Shown: positions 26,282 through 26,285 of the stretch, piece after piece | How the letters are laid out: each line of letters opens with the position of its first letter | Numbering within the stretch: position 1 is the stretch's first letter | Source of the DNA: Saccoglossus kowalevskii | Lineage: Eukaryota; Hemichordata; Enteropneusta; Harrimaniidae | Direction: 5' to 3' | Length of the DNA: 26,285 bases | NCBI RefSeq assembly: GCF_000003605.2 | Contig: NW_003155241.1 | Location: forward strand, 183,263 to 209,547 | Notes under the pieces: generated by a model | Seen by the model: the letters and a program-made list of their open reading frames with translations, nothing else | What the model was told of the DNA's origin: nothing | Database searches by the model: none | Program-made: the position numbers and the translations under genes

Positions 26282-26285
26282 GTAA

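Noticed and set aside
1-26285. CRISPR arrays, bacterial operons, rRNA or tRNA genes
   Set aside because: The window is a eukaryotic intron-rich gene. No regularly spaced identical repeats with unique spacers and no tRNA or rRNA signatures were seen.

Overview
The window is eukaryotic, AT-rich genomic DNA holding most of one protein-coding gene on the + strand: a SEC24A/SEC24B-type subunit of the COPII coat. I assembled 19 coding exons by eye (4928 to 26281). Every junction is GT-AG, the reading phase is consistent at every splice, and the joined CDS so far is 3735 nt, 1245 codons with no stop. The window ends four bases into the next intron, so the last part of the gelsolin-like domain is missing. 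The gene architecture, Pro/Gln/Gly-rich N-terminus, long introns and families of short inverted-repeat elements suggest a marine invertebrate (lophotrochozoan or invertebrate deuterostome). I cannot name the species.

Layout. 1-4600 is intergenic: a diverged array of AT-rich repeats (1-660), then mostly unremarkable AT-rich DNA with one G/C-run repeat-like module near 3225-3455. 4600-4927 is the putative promoter and 5' UTR. Exons 1-6 (4928-15066) encode about 606 residues of low-complexity Pro-rich N-terminus, including a 15-residue tandem repeat and the SEC24A/B-type DALEGG block. Exons 7-9 encode the conserved pre-trunk segment and the zinc finger (CRSC...CNLC). Exons 10-14 encode the trunk, 15 the beta-sandwich, 16-18 mostly the helical region, and 19 the start of the gelsolin-like domain. 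In the cell such a protein would pair with SEC23 in the inner COPII coat and bind cargo export signals at ER exit sites.

The introns carry most of the unusual content. The most striking item is a complete type I hammerhead self-cleaving ribozyme fold on the minus strand of intron 4 (13843-13909), probably a remnant of a Penelope-like element or retrozyme. Others are: a 1000-bp element with perfect 21-bp terminal inverted repeats; a 243-bp foldback element; a MITE-like family with two opposed copies flanking exons 16-18; a hairpin-ended repeat family with 157-bp internal tandem repeats; a GC-rich island with a second ATGGCGGACTC start-like motif; and two small tandem duplications that each copied an exon-intron boundary (exon 12 donor, exon 18 acceptor). 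The gene also has a candidate 15-nt microexon in intron 3 and an in-frame, stop-free 144-bp intron 5 that could be retained.
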